Source: Neopestalotiopsis rosae (taxonomy: Eukaryota; Ascomycota; Sordariomycetes; Amphisphaeriales; Sporocadaceae). From it: 64,000 nt of DNA. This document shows, in pieces, positions 20,627 to 30,730 of the stretch. Numbering within the stretch: position 1 is the first letter of the stretch; the number at the start of each line of letters is the position of its first letter. The stretch is from NCBI GenBank assembly GCA_023078685.1, contig JALGAS010000009.1:1178001-1242000 (forward strand). Reading direction: 5' to 3'. Below the pieces are notes generated by a model. That model was given only the letters and a program-made list of their open reading frames with translations. It was not told where the DNA came from and searched no databases. The position numbers and the translations under genes were made by a program.

Positions 20627-22175
20627 ATGGGTTACGAAGAGTTGCGAATGCCGCCGGCAAGGCAAGGGCCATCATGGCGGCGCCAGTCCAGTGTTGCCCT
20701 CATGTCCGGGTTGACTCTGCTGGCGGTTGCATGGGTCTGCTTGAGAACGCTGCTCGGAGCGCAGCACAGCGCCGAGGTCGACGTGGCCAAGGTGCAGCAG
20801 TGCTCCATTGACAATCTTCATGCCGACCTCTCGTTTATGAAGGACGCGAAACCCATCGTGGCCGAGGAGTTCCTGGAGCGCCGGGATAGGCTCGCTCGAG
20901 CACTTTACGCCGACAAAATTGATGCTTTTGTGCTGGAGCCGGGCTACACCTTTCAGTAAGTAACCGTTACAGATTACACAACGTGCATTGAACTTATGAG
21001 ATTCTAGATATTACGGAAATATCTCGCAAGTTGACTGGGAGCCATGGGAGCCCGAGGAGAGACCATTCCTCATGCTCATACTTCCCCAAGTATCGTCTGG
21101 CGGCGAGGTTGTCGCCAAGACTGCTTTCCTCTCCCCGCACTTTGAAGAGGGAAGGGTCCGTATGCTTGGAATCCCTTCGAGAGAGGAAGAGCTAGATATC
21201 GTGGTCTGGGAGGAACATTGGAACCCGTATTCGACACTGCTCAAGTCGGGTCTCTTCTCGAGCGAAACGCCAAAGCTCATGATGGACGAGGAAATCCGAG
21301 ACTATATAGTCCGTGGCCTGGACGCAAACGGCTTTGAGACTGTCGGTCTGAGTCCCGGGGCCGAACTCGTGCGACAGATCAAGAGCCCGGCTGAAGTCGA
21401 GCTGATTCGAGTCGTGAACACCGGTACCGTCGTGGCTGTCCGGGCAATGAGACCCTGTCTTGTCCCAGGACTCACTGAAAACGAAGTGACGGCAATCTTG
21501 GACAACTCCCTCCTCTCCATTGGCTTCAGCCTTTTCTTCAACATCGTTCTGTTCGAGGAGCACGGAGCTCTCCCGCATGGTGGGTTCGTCACCGGCTTCA
21601 AGAAGGTCACGCCGAGCAGCATGATTGTCATTGACGTCGGAGCGCACTACTTGGGGTACTCTTCGGACATTTGTCGAAGTTTCTTCATCGATCCGCCCAA
21701 AGCTAGCTGTTCGAGGTTCATGACGGTCTTGAGGTCGCTCGTCGGTATGGGGGGAGTTTCGCGGGACGGAGTCGAGTCAGAGACCCTAGAGCAGTCAGAA
21801 TTGCGCGCCGAGAAGCTCAAGGTTTGGGACATTGTACTGGAAGCGCAGACGGCCGCGGCCGCCGCCTTCAAGCCCAACAATACCGCGGCCAGCGTCGACA
21901 TTGCCGCGCGCGACGTTATTGAGGCGGCCGGATACGGCTACGGCTTCACCCACCGACTCGGCCACGGCATCGGCATCAAGGCCCACGAGTCGCCGTATCT
22001 GAACAAGTGGAACAAGGGAGTGTTGCTACAGCCTGGAATGACCTTTACGAATGAACCAGGTATCTACCTCGAAATGAAGTTTGGAGTTCGCCATGAGGAT
22101 ATCTACCTGGTCAAGGAGGATGGCGAGGCCGAGCTTTTGACGGGTGTCCGCGCCAAAGGCCCTTATGAGCCATAA
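20627..22175 (+). CDS. Membrane-anchored M24 (Xaa-Pro peptidase-like) metallopeptidase
   Basis: Two exons, 20627-20955 and 21008-22175; intron 20956-21007 (GTAAGT...TCTAG, 52 nt). The product is 498 aa. An N-terminal membrane segment (SSVALMSGLTLLAVAWVCLR, about residues 22-41) suggests a type II membrane protein. A creatinase-like N-terminal domain covers about residues 70-230 and the pita-bread domain about 240-498. The five M24 metal ligands are recognisable: two Asp in VIDVGAHYLGYSSD (near 318 and 329), His in HRLGHGIG (near 428), Glu in TNEPGIYL (near 458) and Glu in VRHEDIYLV (near 472). An active dinuclear metal aminopeptidase or prolidase-like enzyme is therefore expected, with the substrate uncertain. 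A Ser/Glu-rich insertion separates the second Asp from the conserved LKVWDIVLEAQTAA. Confidence 0.88.
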
Positions 22176-23533
22176 TGTCACTTGTTTCTAGTACTTAGAT
22201 GTATGGGCAAAGAGTCATAAAATTGCGATCTAATGTCAATCTAGACGGTGGTGTCCAGGTAGACACACACATAACCAGATGATTTCTCCATTGGCCATTG
22301 TATTATGCAAGTATTGGCCCGTGAAAAGCGCATGTCTGCCCTATGGCTCTGTGGCAAGTCTTCAGATATTCAGTGAGTAGAGTCATTCGGCGAGATAGCC
22401 ATGAGGCTGTACCCCATGACTAAGACGAGAGCGACAGTCGGAGAACGGTTAGATTTCTGACGCTCTTCGTTCTCGGCTAGGTGACAGTAAAACACCCATC
22501 CAAGCCAGGCATCACTCAATACTCGGTCATCTATACTTTGCCAGGCTCCCGCGAAATGTGCTGACAGGATCGAGGTTCATGATTCGAGGATTTGCGACGG
22601 TGCGATACAACACTGAGCGGACGACACGAAGCTTGTCACTGGTCCAACGTTACACTCATCTGCGATGCGTACGGGATGGCGTCATTTGATTGGTTTGGCA
22701 TTCATATGCTGGCCGACCCCGAATCTGGGAACCTTTGGCTTTATTTCTACTGTGGCTTGCAGATGGGTTATGTCATAACATGTATGTAGGACAAGCAGGC
22801 ATACCACTTCAAAATTCCATATGCCACGGGCGACCCTGAAATATCTTTTGTTTTTTGTGTTTGGATCGTGATGACATCCGCTCAAACATCGTAGCACCGC
22901 GCACTTGGCACCTAGGTTGAATTAGGTCATGATGCCGGACATGTATTAAAGCGCTCCTATCCAGAAATCTCAAGTGAAATAAATTGAGACGACAATGTAC
23001 CCCTGTTCAAACGAAGCTGGGCAAAAGGAATACAGAAAACGGACGATCTCTTGGGCACGCGACGAGACGGTGAACCAAAGAATCCCTGCCAATTCCATCG
23101 CAACGCCCAGCTAAACCGCTTTCTGCCTTCTCGTCTTGGCGTCCAAGAGCTGAACCCCTCCTTGATGATCCTCATTGAACCACAGGCTCGACAGGGCCCT
23201 TGAGGGCTCAAGAAAAAAAAGAGTGTCCCATGGGGTCGGTCCGGTCGGTTACCCATCAAGGAAGTAAGCTTCTTTCTTGCTCTGCTCCCTCACTCGCTCG
23301 GCTCTCGTGGTACCCATGCAAATGCAGGTGGGTGTGTGTTAGGTGTGTATTCTATTTAAAGAACACATAGGGTGTAAACACCATCGACCCAACGGTCTTT
23401 TTGATTCACTGCATCTCTCGAGGCTCCTACATTACTCTTTTGAAGCCTCGGGAAATTGTTAGTGCTTCTCCCCTCTCCCCTTTCTCTCTTTTTCTCTACG
23501 CGACGGAGCAATGCACGCAGCACTTCAGATCCA
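22176..23533. other. Intergenic, upstream of Zn2Cys6 gene
   Basis: No gene supported. The last 200 nt are pyrimidine-rich. A TATTTAAAG element near 23352-23360 could be the TATA box of the downstream regulator. Frames of up to 100 codons on the minus strand lack motifs. Confidence 0.5.
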
Positions 23534-25459
23534 ATGCCACTTGGACCTCAATGCTGGACGTGCCTTCGAGGTCGCGTCCGGTGTGACGGCCTCTACCCGT
23601 CCTGCCTGACATGTAAAAACCTCGGTGTCGCGTGCGATGGCTACGCCGAAGAGGCACGTGATTACGCGGCTGTACAGGGAGGAGGTGGAAGAGGAGGCCA
23701 CGCCGCCAACAACCGGCCCCGAGACTCTGGGAACAAAGCCTCCGGCCAAAAGGATGCGAAGGAGGAGCCATCATCCGATTTCACGTCTGATCAGATCATG
23801 AAGCCGACGGCAACAAGGTCGCCCTTGTTCAGCGAGCCTGTGCCGGCGCTATACCGCAGAGCCCAGATGATCTTTGAGGGACTAGACTATTGTACGTTAC
23901 GATTCAATGCTCTCTGCACCACGTGCTTGACTGCTAATCAGGAGCCTCCAGTCAACAAGATGATATGCCCGGACCTAGTGTCTCTCGAGAGCCACTTTAA
24001 TCCCTACAAGGTCGACATTCAGAGCGTTGACCGGATCCCCGACATATACGTCAAGGTTCTCGTTTCTGTCGCGAGCTTCCACAGACTCATGTCGTTTGGG
24101 CCGGAACCGGATCCATCGTCGGCTCTGGTCCAGAGGGACGCCGACGTCTTTGCCTTGCGCGTCGAGGCGCTGCAGGGTCTCAATGAAAAGCTAAGCACGC
24201 CAGACGAGCAGACTAGTGACGCGACTTTGCTGTGCGTTCTATCTCTCATGGTAGCTTCGGTACGCCTAACCCCTTGTTTGACACCTCTGCCATTGCGTAT
24301 ACTCACTTTTAGTAACGTAGATTCAAGCTTCTGCCTATACCGAGTGGCGAGCACACCTCGAAGGTGCAAGAAGAATAATCCAGATGAGAGGAGGTCTGAA
24401 AAAGATCATCTCGGTGAATCCTTACTTTAAACCAGTATTGACCTTTTTCATGTTGTGAGTAATATCTTCATCTCTTGGGCACGCTGAGCGATGATGCTGA
24501 CTTGCCAACTCTGTAGGATTGATGTCATTGGCTCGACCACGACTCCATCTACTCACAAGGACATGGCTGTGGCGTGTAACATGGCGATGCAGTACTACGA
24601 GATCGAGGCCGGAGTCCTGCAGTTCGTCGCCACCACCTGCATCCCCGTGCCCGACGTCTTGTTCAGGGTAATCACTCTGGTCAACTATCTCCGCACCATT
24701 GCCAACAAGCCCAACCTGCGCGCCAAGCGACGCTCCGGGACCAAGATGGCGATACAAAAAGTCATGGACTTTTCGCCTACTGATTACTCGACCGTGATGT
24801 GCAACTTCAACGGCTGGTCGACGAGCGGCAAGGAGGTGAGCTTCAACGAGAATCATCATCAACCCGCCGCGGCCTCCTTGGTCTCGTCAGCAACAGATCC
24901 ACGAGGCAGCATCAGCACCAGCAGCACGTCCTCATCGCCGTCGACGGACTCATCGCCCCAACAACAACAACAACAACAACAACAGAAGCCGGCCAAGGAC
25001 CTGTGGCTGGGCCTCGGCGTAATGTACCGCGCCGCGACGCTCCTGTACGCGCTGCGCACCCTCGTCGCGGACTCGGAGGACGCGGCCTCGCCACACCTGC
25101 TGCTGCCCGCCGACGTGCCCTTTGGCAACGTCGAGTCGCTCCGGCAGGAGACGTTTGAGCTGCTCTACGGCGCCCTGGTGCCCGTCTTTGCCGACCCCGT
25201 GAGCATGCACCAGATCGGCAAGCTCATCATGTGGCCGCTCTTCATGCTCGGCATGGAGACGGACTGGCGGGACCAGGGCTTGCGGCACTTTGTCACAGCG
25301 GGCTTCTCGAGCCTGAGCCTGGCGCTGGGGACGCTGGGCCCCATTGGCGTCGTCAACGCGCTCGAGGTCAAGTGGAACATCGACGCCGAGCAGGCACCCG
25401 GCGCCCACGTCGGGTGGGATGACTATTTTCAGGGCCGGGAGGACTTTATTGTATTCTAA
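23534..25459 (+). CDS. Zn2Cys6 fungal transcription factor
   Basis: Four exons: 23534-23891, 23952-24259, 24321-24454 and 24517-25459. Introns are 60, 61 and 62 nt. The product is 580 aa starting MPLGPQCWTCLRGRVRCDG. The six cysteines of the binuclear zinc cluster are Cys7, 10, 17, 24, 27 and 34 (spacing 2-6-6-2-6). The start leaves the cluster at the extreme N-terminus, as is common. The rest fits the fungal-specific domain: FNKMICPDLVSLESHFNPY, YTEWRAHLEGARRIIQMRGG and a C-terminal GLRHFVTAGF segment near residue 530. A low-complexity Ser/Gln insert with a nine-Gln run (415-423) interrupts the middle. Nuclear, DNA-binding; target genes are not evident. The exon 1/2 junction was chosen because the nearer AG would create a stop. 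Confidence 0.88.
24959..24985 (+). repeat. CAA/CAG trinucleotide run
   Basis: Eight CAA codons and one CAG encode nine glutamines within the Zn2Cys6 protein. Such a tract may vary in length between strains. Confidence 0.95.
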
Positions 25460-25824
25460 AGTTATGAAAGCAGCTACGAAGTTATGTGAGGCTGGGCAGA
25501 CTACGATAGTTTGTGAGCCCAGTAGATGGCATTCTCCATTGATGTGCCTGAGGCCAAGACTTGTATTATAATTAATTGTTGTATATTCTGTCTTTTCACA
25601 AACATTGTTTTGCTCGTCGTAGAACTCGCCCAAAGTAGTCAAATGTATAGGTATTCAATTGATATATTCATCCATATATACACGAAGTTGAGCAAGGGTA
25701 TGATCTTTGACGCAAGCTCATCAAGACACAATGTGGTATTCCTGAGCAGACGCCTGACTGCAGTCTCTATAGACAAGTGTACACTGCAGCTTAAGACCCG
25801 CCGAAAGTGGTAGGCCTGTAGAAA
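25460..25824. other. Convergent 3' region
   Basis: AT-rich sequence between the stops of the regulator and the LPMO gene. Nothing coding is supported. Confidence 0.6.
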
Positions 25825-26743
25825 CTATGCAGAACAGGTGAACACATCAGGTCCTGTTTCCATTGTTAGCAAACAGTCAATCTCATTTGGCAAACGACGC
25901 ATGAGTACTGACCCGGGATGGTGTAGGTGCTCGAGCTGGTCATGGAGTAGATGTTGATCAACAATCCGGGGTCATCGGCCTGGGGTTCAAGTTAGTGAAA
26001 GGTTATGAAACAAATATCATGAAAGAAATCGATTGAACTTACGGCGTAGATGCCGGGAATGCTGTACGTCGTTGGCGAGACCGTAGCCGTGCCGCCGCTG
26101 ACATTGATCTGGGCACATTCCATCTATTTTCAATGGTTAGCTCTCACTCTTTTGTTCGTCGTTGAAACCTTTCTTCGGAATTTCTAGGCGTCCTTACGTA
26201 TAGCTGAGCTCCAGCCGTTGACGAAGCCGCATGCAGCGCAATCATCTCGGCCCGGAGCAGGTACTGGCCGTCCTCGAGACAGCTGGGGATGGGGATGCTC
26301 TGCTCTCCGGCGTTGTTGATGACGTTGCTGGTGCCCCAGACCCCGTTGGTGTAGCCGTCCTCGACAATCTTGAACCAGCCGTCGCCGATGCCCGAGTCCG
26401 TGGTCGCGTCGTCGACCTTTTTCAGGTACGCCATGGTAGGGCCCAGGTGAGACGCGTCCATGACGTCGTCGGCGCCCGAGGTGAGGGTGTGCCGCCAGAC
26501 GGCCGTGACCGTGGACCCGGCCGCCACGTCGATCACGTCCGACGAGGGCGTCGTCGGGTTGGGCCCGCCATTGCAGGCCAGGTCGTCCGAGGTCACGTCG
26601 GTGATGGGGCCGTCGTAAGAAGGGTCGCGGATGCCGTACGAGACGTCGTACGTTGTGCCGCCGCTCTCGAGCTGGACAAAGATGGTATGCGCGCTGATGC
26701 AGGCGGCTTGGGCGGCGAGCGCTAGAATGGTTTGCGACTTCAT
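25825..26743 (-). CDS. AA9 lytic polysaccharide monooxygenase
   Basis: Four exons: 26743-26198, 26123-26043, 25979-25913 and 25853-25825. Introns are 74, 63 and 59 nt. The product is 240 aa ending [14 protein letters not shown] signal peptide ([18 protein letters not shown]) ends directly before His19, so the mature protein begins with the histidine of the copper brace (HTIFVQLE). The second brace ligand is His99 in DASHLGP. The axial pair is Gln180 and Tyr182 in GAQLY, preceded by the typical [12 protein letters not shown] likely disulfide joins Cys57 and Cys184. The enzyme is secreted and should oxidatively cleave cellulose or a related beta-glucan using Cu and H2O2/O2. There is no linker or carbohydrate-binding module. 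The two terminal exons are very short and easily missed. Confidence 0.95.
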
Positions 26744-27247
26744 TTTTGCCACGAAGATGTCCTTTTTACTCGACAGAATGGTATTATAGAAGAGATCAGC
26801 CTTGAACCAATGTACAGAGTTGCATGCTCATCTATGTTCATATATATACCCGCAGCATCTCTTCTCGTCAACCCGGAACGCGGACCATGGCCTGCGCATC
26901 ATGCTACCCAACATCCCACGCGTCGCCAACAATACCCGCCAATCATGCATGGGGAGTAATCTTTTTGTATGTCTACAGATAGATGAAGTCTAGAAACGGC
27001 CAATTCGGGTGGACTTCCGTCGTCTGATCATTGGGTGCCATTATAGGTGCCGCCCTCCCGGGGTCGCATGCTGGGTTGCGGAGGCAGCGCATCCGAGCCC
27101 ACGCTCTTGGTAAAGCTGGCGGAAGCGCTGACATCACCCTCCGCTGCTGAGCCGCCCGTGGTCACTCTTATTACCTGCGAGAGTGGGGAACCACATATGA
27201 ACAGTAACAGCATCATGTACGAGGACTTAACGTGAGAGTATTGTTTT
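26744..27247. other. Divergent promoter region, LPMO and FAD oxidase
   Basis: About 500 nt between two divergent starts. I looked here for an upstream exon giving the FAD oxidase a signal peptide and found none with acceptable splice signals. Confidence 0.5.
26841..26848 (-). promoter_or_regulatory. TATA-like element of LPMO gene
   Basis: A TATATATA run lies about 98-105 nt upstream of the LPMO start. It fits a TATA box for an inducible secreted-enzyme gene. Position only. Confidence 0.4.
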
Positions 27248-28893
27248 ATGAAACACTGGTCATCCTTACCGACAGGCATGGATTCCTCATGTGTGAGTGT
27301 TATCGATTGAAACGAAATCCTTGCACACTCATTAATGACATGGCCAGTGTGCCCAAATTGCAGACACACTTGGCACTCGGGTTTACCTGCCCGGAACCGG
27401 TCGCTATGAGGCAACTGAGGCGAGCTACTGGTCCATACAAGAGGCATCGCTCGTGCCTGCATGCGTTGTTTTGCCCGAAACCAGTGCAGACGTGGCAGCT
27501 TTTATATCCACCGTCTCCCGCATCGCCAACTGCAGCTTTGCGATCAAGACCCGGGGCCATGCCCCAGCTGCCGGCGCCGCCAATATCGACGGCGGGCCGA
27601 CGCTGGACTTGTCATGGCTGAACACTACCGACATTGCCGCTGACCATTTGACTGCGAGCGTCGGGGCTGGATCTTCCTGGAGCGACGTGTACAACACGCT
27701 CCAGCCATACAACAAGACTGTCGCTGGAGGTCGTAATGGGGCGGTTGGAGTTGCGGGGCTGACTATAGGTGGTGGCATATCATACTACTCACCACAAGTT
27801 GGGTGGACATGTGACACAGTCATCAACTTTGAGGTATGTTCCAGCGCAGCCAACCAAATAGTTTGTGTCGGTCGGTTGAATTGTATACAGGTCGTGCTCG
27901 CGTCGGGTGATATTGTCAACGCCAATTCAACATCCCACCCCGACCTCTATCGTGCACTGAAAGGAGGCGGCAACAACTTTGGTGTGGTCACAAACATCGA
28001 CTTCGCTACCATCGATGCTGTACCACTTCGTACTGGTCACTTGTTTCAGAGTCAAGACTATGCGGAGCAAATCTTAAGGGCTTTCGCCGGCATCGCCTCA
28101 GCAGATGAGTATGACGTCCATACATCCATCGTCACAAGCATGAGCTTCAATCAGACGATACACGAGTGGACATTCGTAAGCGTACCGGTTTATACACTTC
28201 CCGAGATGGAGCCGGAAGTGTATCAAGAACTGTTCGCCATCCCAAACATTACAGGATTAACTACGGCATCTATTGAAAATATCAGCGCCCTGGCCACCGA
28301 GGCCCCATACCCACAGAAGTAGGTGGCGCATGCCAGGCGTTTGTGCAAACTTATGTCCAGTCAAGCTCACTAGTCTCTCCAGGTATGAAGCTTTCTTCAC
28401 GAGTACGTATAACGCGTCGGGGGACCTACTCGTCGACCTCTTCAAAGTCGCGAACGAAACCTTGAGCTGCGACCCATACCCTGCCGATGTAAGCATCAGC
28501 ATGACTTTGGAGCCTCTACCAAACATCATGACTCAGCGCGGTGAAGGGGCGAATTCTCTTGGGACATCTCCGTCTGATGGAGATCGCGTCATTTTACTCC
28601 TCTCCGTATCATGGAGTAGCTCTGCCTCCACGCCGAGTGCAATGCGCGTTGGTCGTGCACTGCTAGACAAGCTAGACGAGACAGCAAATGCGTCGAGTCA
28701 GCTGAGCAGATTCAGGTATCTCAACTATGCGAGTCCTACTCAGCATCCACTGGAGGGTTACGGGAAGGAGAATCTCGAGATATTGAGAAATGTCAGCACG
28801 CGTTATGATCCTGGCGGCATGTTCCAGATTACTGTACCCGGTGGTTTCAAGCTCTGGGAGGAAACCTTCCCTATGTCCTTAAATGAAGCATAA
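27248..28893 (+). CDS. FAD-linked oxidase, berberine-bridge-enzyme type
   Basis: Four exons: 27248-27292, 27348-27833, 27891-28318 and 28383-28893. Introns are 55, 57 and 64 nt. The product is 489 aa. The exon 1/2 junction gives DSSC/CAQIADTLG, matching the usual SSCC start of the mature domain. Seen: the FAD-binding domain with VVLPETSADVAAF, TRGHAPAAG (His near residue 85, probable 8-alpha-histidyl FAD site), GRNGAVGVAGLTIGGG and YRALKGGGNNFGVVT. The C-terminal BBE domain has FRYLNYASPTQ and NVSTRYDPGGMFQ. The cysteine used for the second FAD bond in bicovalent members is absent from the GAVGVAG loop. Relatives oxidise alcohols, amines or sugars, often secreted. Here no signal peptide precedes the domain, an odd point. 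The first-exon start is the least certain part. Confidence 0.85.
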
Positions 28894-29244
28894 GAAGTAG
28901 GTACGCTGCTGCTTATAGTCCCGCCAATGGCGACCTCTAGCGGCGACACATCTTGTCTGTTGTTTGGTCTTTTACCTGAACGCGATCGAACAGACGTGCT
29001 GGTCTTATCTACTATATTCAGTGTGACGATGACACATTATTGCTTGAATTTAGTTGATAATATTTCGTTCTTCGATATATGGATCAAGGAATGGTATCTA
29101 TATCGGCCCTCACGGTTTCGTCTCCGAGTGAGGATTTTGGTCGAGTATTACAAGATATGAAAAAACTCGAAGTTGAGAAAAAAAAAAAGAAAAAAAAATT
29201 AAGACGTTCCGCACTGTTAAAAAGTGGATGATACTATTGTTATC
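28894..29244. other. 3' region before tRNA-Asp
   Basis: Non-coding. Contains A-rich tracts at about 29178-29200 (T-runs on the minus strand). Confidence 0.6.
29219..29223 (-). terminator. Pol III terminator of tRNA-Asp
   Basis: T5 on the minus strand, about 22 nt beyond the tRNA 3' end; longer T-runs follow as back-up. Confidence 0.6.
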
Positions 29245-29332
29245 CTCTCGATCGGGGAATTGAACCCCGGTCTCCAGCGTATTCAATGTTATGAATGACA
29301 AGCTGGCATACTGACCACTATACTAATCGAGA
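29245..29332 (-). tRNA. tRNA-Asp(GTC) with 16-nt intron
   Basis: The acceptor stem TCTCGAT pairs with ATCGAGA, followed by discriminator G. The D-arm, a CCAGC/GCTGG anticodon stem and the T-arm CCGGGGTTCAATTCCCC are present. The anticodon loop reads TTGTCA then C once a 16-nt insert is removed. That insert sits just 3' of position 37, the standard site for eukaryotic tRNA introns, and needs the Sen endonuclease. The mature tRNA is 72 nt before CCA addition. Confidence 0.9.
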
Positions 29333-29906
29333 TGAGAAGTGCTTGTAGGCATCACCATGTTGGGTGACGAGTTAAGACACTACATAATTCGTTCTAAGCG
29401 TATCCTCAATAACATGTAACATGGTTAGCCATCTACTCGTTTAACTTGACGGCTGTATTGAACTGTACCCGACATTCAGGTTTATTATATGCAGAGTAGG
29501 CACAGCTACTTATATAGTATTTGAGATATTGAATAAGACGGAGATTTGTGGAGTGACGAAGGCGTTAAAGACCACTCTTTATAGGATCAGATCACTCTCT
29601 GGGGAGAGTACAAGAAAAGGTCAATCTACGATGATTCTAATAATTGCCTTGATGCAATATGCATTCTCATTCCCAACTCTGAACTGGATATGGGCGACTA
29701 CCATTTCCGAGATCGACGACTGGAAGAACCACGAGGACATATAACATCGAAGGCCACTCGCTGCGCCTTGAATGTTTCGCCAAGACAGTCACTTTCAACA
29801 TCTACGGAAACAACCAATTCATGGAACTTTTTTTTTTAAAAAAAAAAAGAGGAAAGAATTAACATAATATAGATATATGGGACATAAAGTATCAAAAAAG
29901 CAAATT
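29333..29906. other. Between the two tRNA genes
   Basis: No gene supported. A T-run immediately followed by an A-run at about 29829-29850 forms a potential snap-back palindrome. A 71-codon plus-strand frame (29529-29744) has no motif. Confidence 0.5.
29895..29900 (-). terminator. Pol III terminator of tRNA-Gly
   Basis: T6 on the minus strand, 6 nt past the 3' end of the tRNA-Gly gene. Confidence 0.75.
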
Positions 29907-29977
29907 TGCACTAGCCGCGAATCGAACGCGGGGCCCATCGATGGCAACGATGGATTTTACCACTAAACCACTAGTGC
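29907..29977 (-). tRNA. tRNA-Gly(GCC)
   Basis: 71 nt without intron. The acceptor stem GCACTAG pairs with CTAGTGC, followed by discriminator A. The D-loop has GGTTTAGTGG, the anticodon arm is CATCG-TTGCCAT-CGATG with anticodon GCC, and the T-arm is CCGCGTTCGATTCGCGG. Confidence 0.97.
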
Positions 29978-30730
29978 TAGATGTTCTCATGAGGAGATGT
30001 TGACAAGATGTTGCGTAAAAGCAATAATAAAAATGCAATCTTGCGTTACGATGGTTTTACTTGATCGAAATGGCGTTGCGTGGACGCAGGTGGGTATCTG
30101 TATAGTGGTTGGGAGGGCGACTTCAAATACATGACTCGAGTTTTCTAGCTTGCCATGAACTTTGACCAAGCAATGGTCCAATGGGCTAACCTTTAGTCAA
30201 CTTGTCAAAAGGGTAGCTTTTGCCGTGCCGAGTCTATGTAGTTTAATACGCGTTTTGCGTGGCTGTTGATACTTGGTGATTGGCACCTTGAAATCGTGGG
30301 TTTGCCCAGGGCCGCGTGGGGGTCCACGTCGGCGTTGACCATCGGGGCGCAAGGAACGCAAGTACTACGGAAGTGCAGAGTATAGAATGCTGACATAGCT
30401 GAACCTAAACAAGTCATTGGACCGGAAGAGAATGCTACCAGAGTCGGGAATTCATCACAGTGCTGATCCCAAATCAGCTCGCGTCACATGATGCAAAGTA
30501 TTGAGTGCAATGGCTGAAAATTTAACAGTGTAGATTGAAATCAAATTGCTCATAGGGTATCTCAACGTGTCTAGCTCTTCGTGACGTTGTAACAATGTAA
30601 CATACTTCATCGCTTCCGTTTAAGGCCAAGTATTCATGGGGCGTAGATTGCGCAGCCAGTGGGTATCAGTCATCAAGCACCAAGCACCGCTCTTTCGTTT
30701 ACAACTCGTGTCCTTCCATCGCCAATCTCA
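29978..30730. other. Intergenic, tRNA-Gly to lst4
   Basis: Holds the tRNA-Gly upstream side and the lst4 3' UTR. No gene or repeat supported. Confidence 0.5.

Noticed and set aside
23892..23951. Acceptor AATCAG for the first intron of the Zn2Cys6 gene
   Set aside because: Joining there creates a stop codon; the CCTCCAG acceptor ten nucleotides on restores the domain.
24950..25642. 230-codon antisense frame across the regulator gene
   Set aside because: Shadow of GC-rich coding sequence, including a poly-Leu read from the CAA repeat.
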